Of a DNA stretch of 64,000 nt, positions 63,995 through 64,000 are shown one piece after another. The position numbers and the translations under genes were made by a program. Origin of the DNA: Bacillota bacterium. GTDB taxonomy: Bacteria > Bacillota > Clostridia > Lachnospirales > Lachnospiraceae. The stretch is from contig JAEWMB010000012.1 in NCBI GenBank assembly GCA_023457255.1, forward strand, positions 44,899-108,898, in the 5' to 3' direction. Below the pieces are notes generated by a model, which was not told the DNA's origin, ran no database searches, and saw nothing but the letters and a program-made list of their open reading frames with translations. Position 1 is the first letter of the stretch, and each line of letters starts with the position of its first letter.

Positions 63995-64000
63995 TTAACG

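Overview
The window looks like a chromosomal segment of an anaerobic, plant-polysaccharide-degrading, low-GC Gram-positive bacterium, most likely a Lachnospiraceae (Clostridium cluster XIVa) species of the Lachnoclostridium phytofermentans type. The evidence is the AT-rich sequence with strong AGGAGG ribosome binding sites, secreted modular PL7 and GH10 enzymes with Pro/Thr linkers, YesM/YesN-type regulators, an LL-diaminopimelate aminotransferase, a GatCAB route with an archaeal-type AspRS, pyruvate phosphate dikinase, and T-box, ZTP and Mn riboswitch leaders. The species call is inference from gene content, not from a search.

Left third (1-25 kb): carbohydrate use. A KdgF-like cupin and an SDR reductase precede a chemoreceptor and a secreted LysM/PL7/Big2 protein, which together suggest detection, cleavage and uptake-side metabolism of alginate or a related uronate polymer. 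A secreted GH10 xylanase follows. Next come a CUT1 ABC importer (two permeases and a lipoprotein, no ATPase), a YesM/YesN two-component pair, an intracellular beta-propeller protein of unknown activity, a GH3 beta-xylosidase-like enzyme and a GH4 LplD-like alpha-galacturonidase. Two convergent, overlapping esterase genes close the block; the upstream one has lost the serine nucleophile.

Middle (25-48 kb): housekeeping genes with RNA-based control. These are a PHP phosphatase; glnA with an ANTAR antiterminator gene and a promoter-proximal attenuator; dapF-dapL; a P-type ATPase on the minus strand behind a yybP-ykoY-type Mn riboswitch; an LD-carboxypeptidase; an LTA-synthase-like enzyme; a T-box leader followed by aspS-gatC-gatA-gatB; a PilZ protein; a DHH phosphoesterase; a DUF4491 membrane protein; and a ZTP riboswitch in front of purH.

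Right (48-64 kb): a cold shock protein, an M16C peptidase, era-yqzL-recO, glycyl-tRNA synthetase and ppdK are conserved core genes. From about 59.5 kb the character changes to very AT-rich accessory DNA: a coding remnant, a protein with a PD-(D/E)XK nuclease core, a membrane protein, a fragment of an IS256-type element and an IS30-type element whose transposase is broken by two frameshifts. The nuclease/membrane pair is the best candidate for an undescribed (possibly defence) module.
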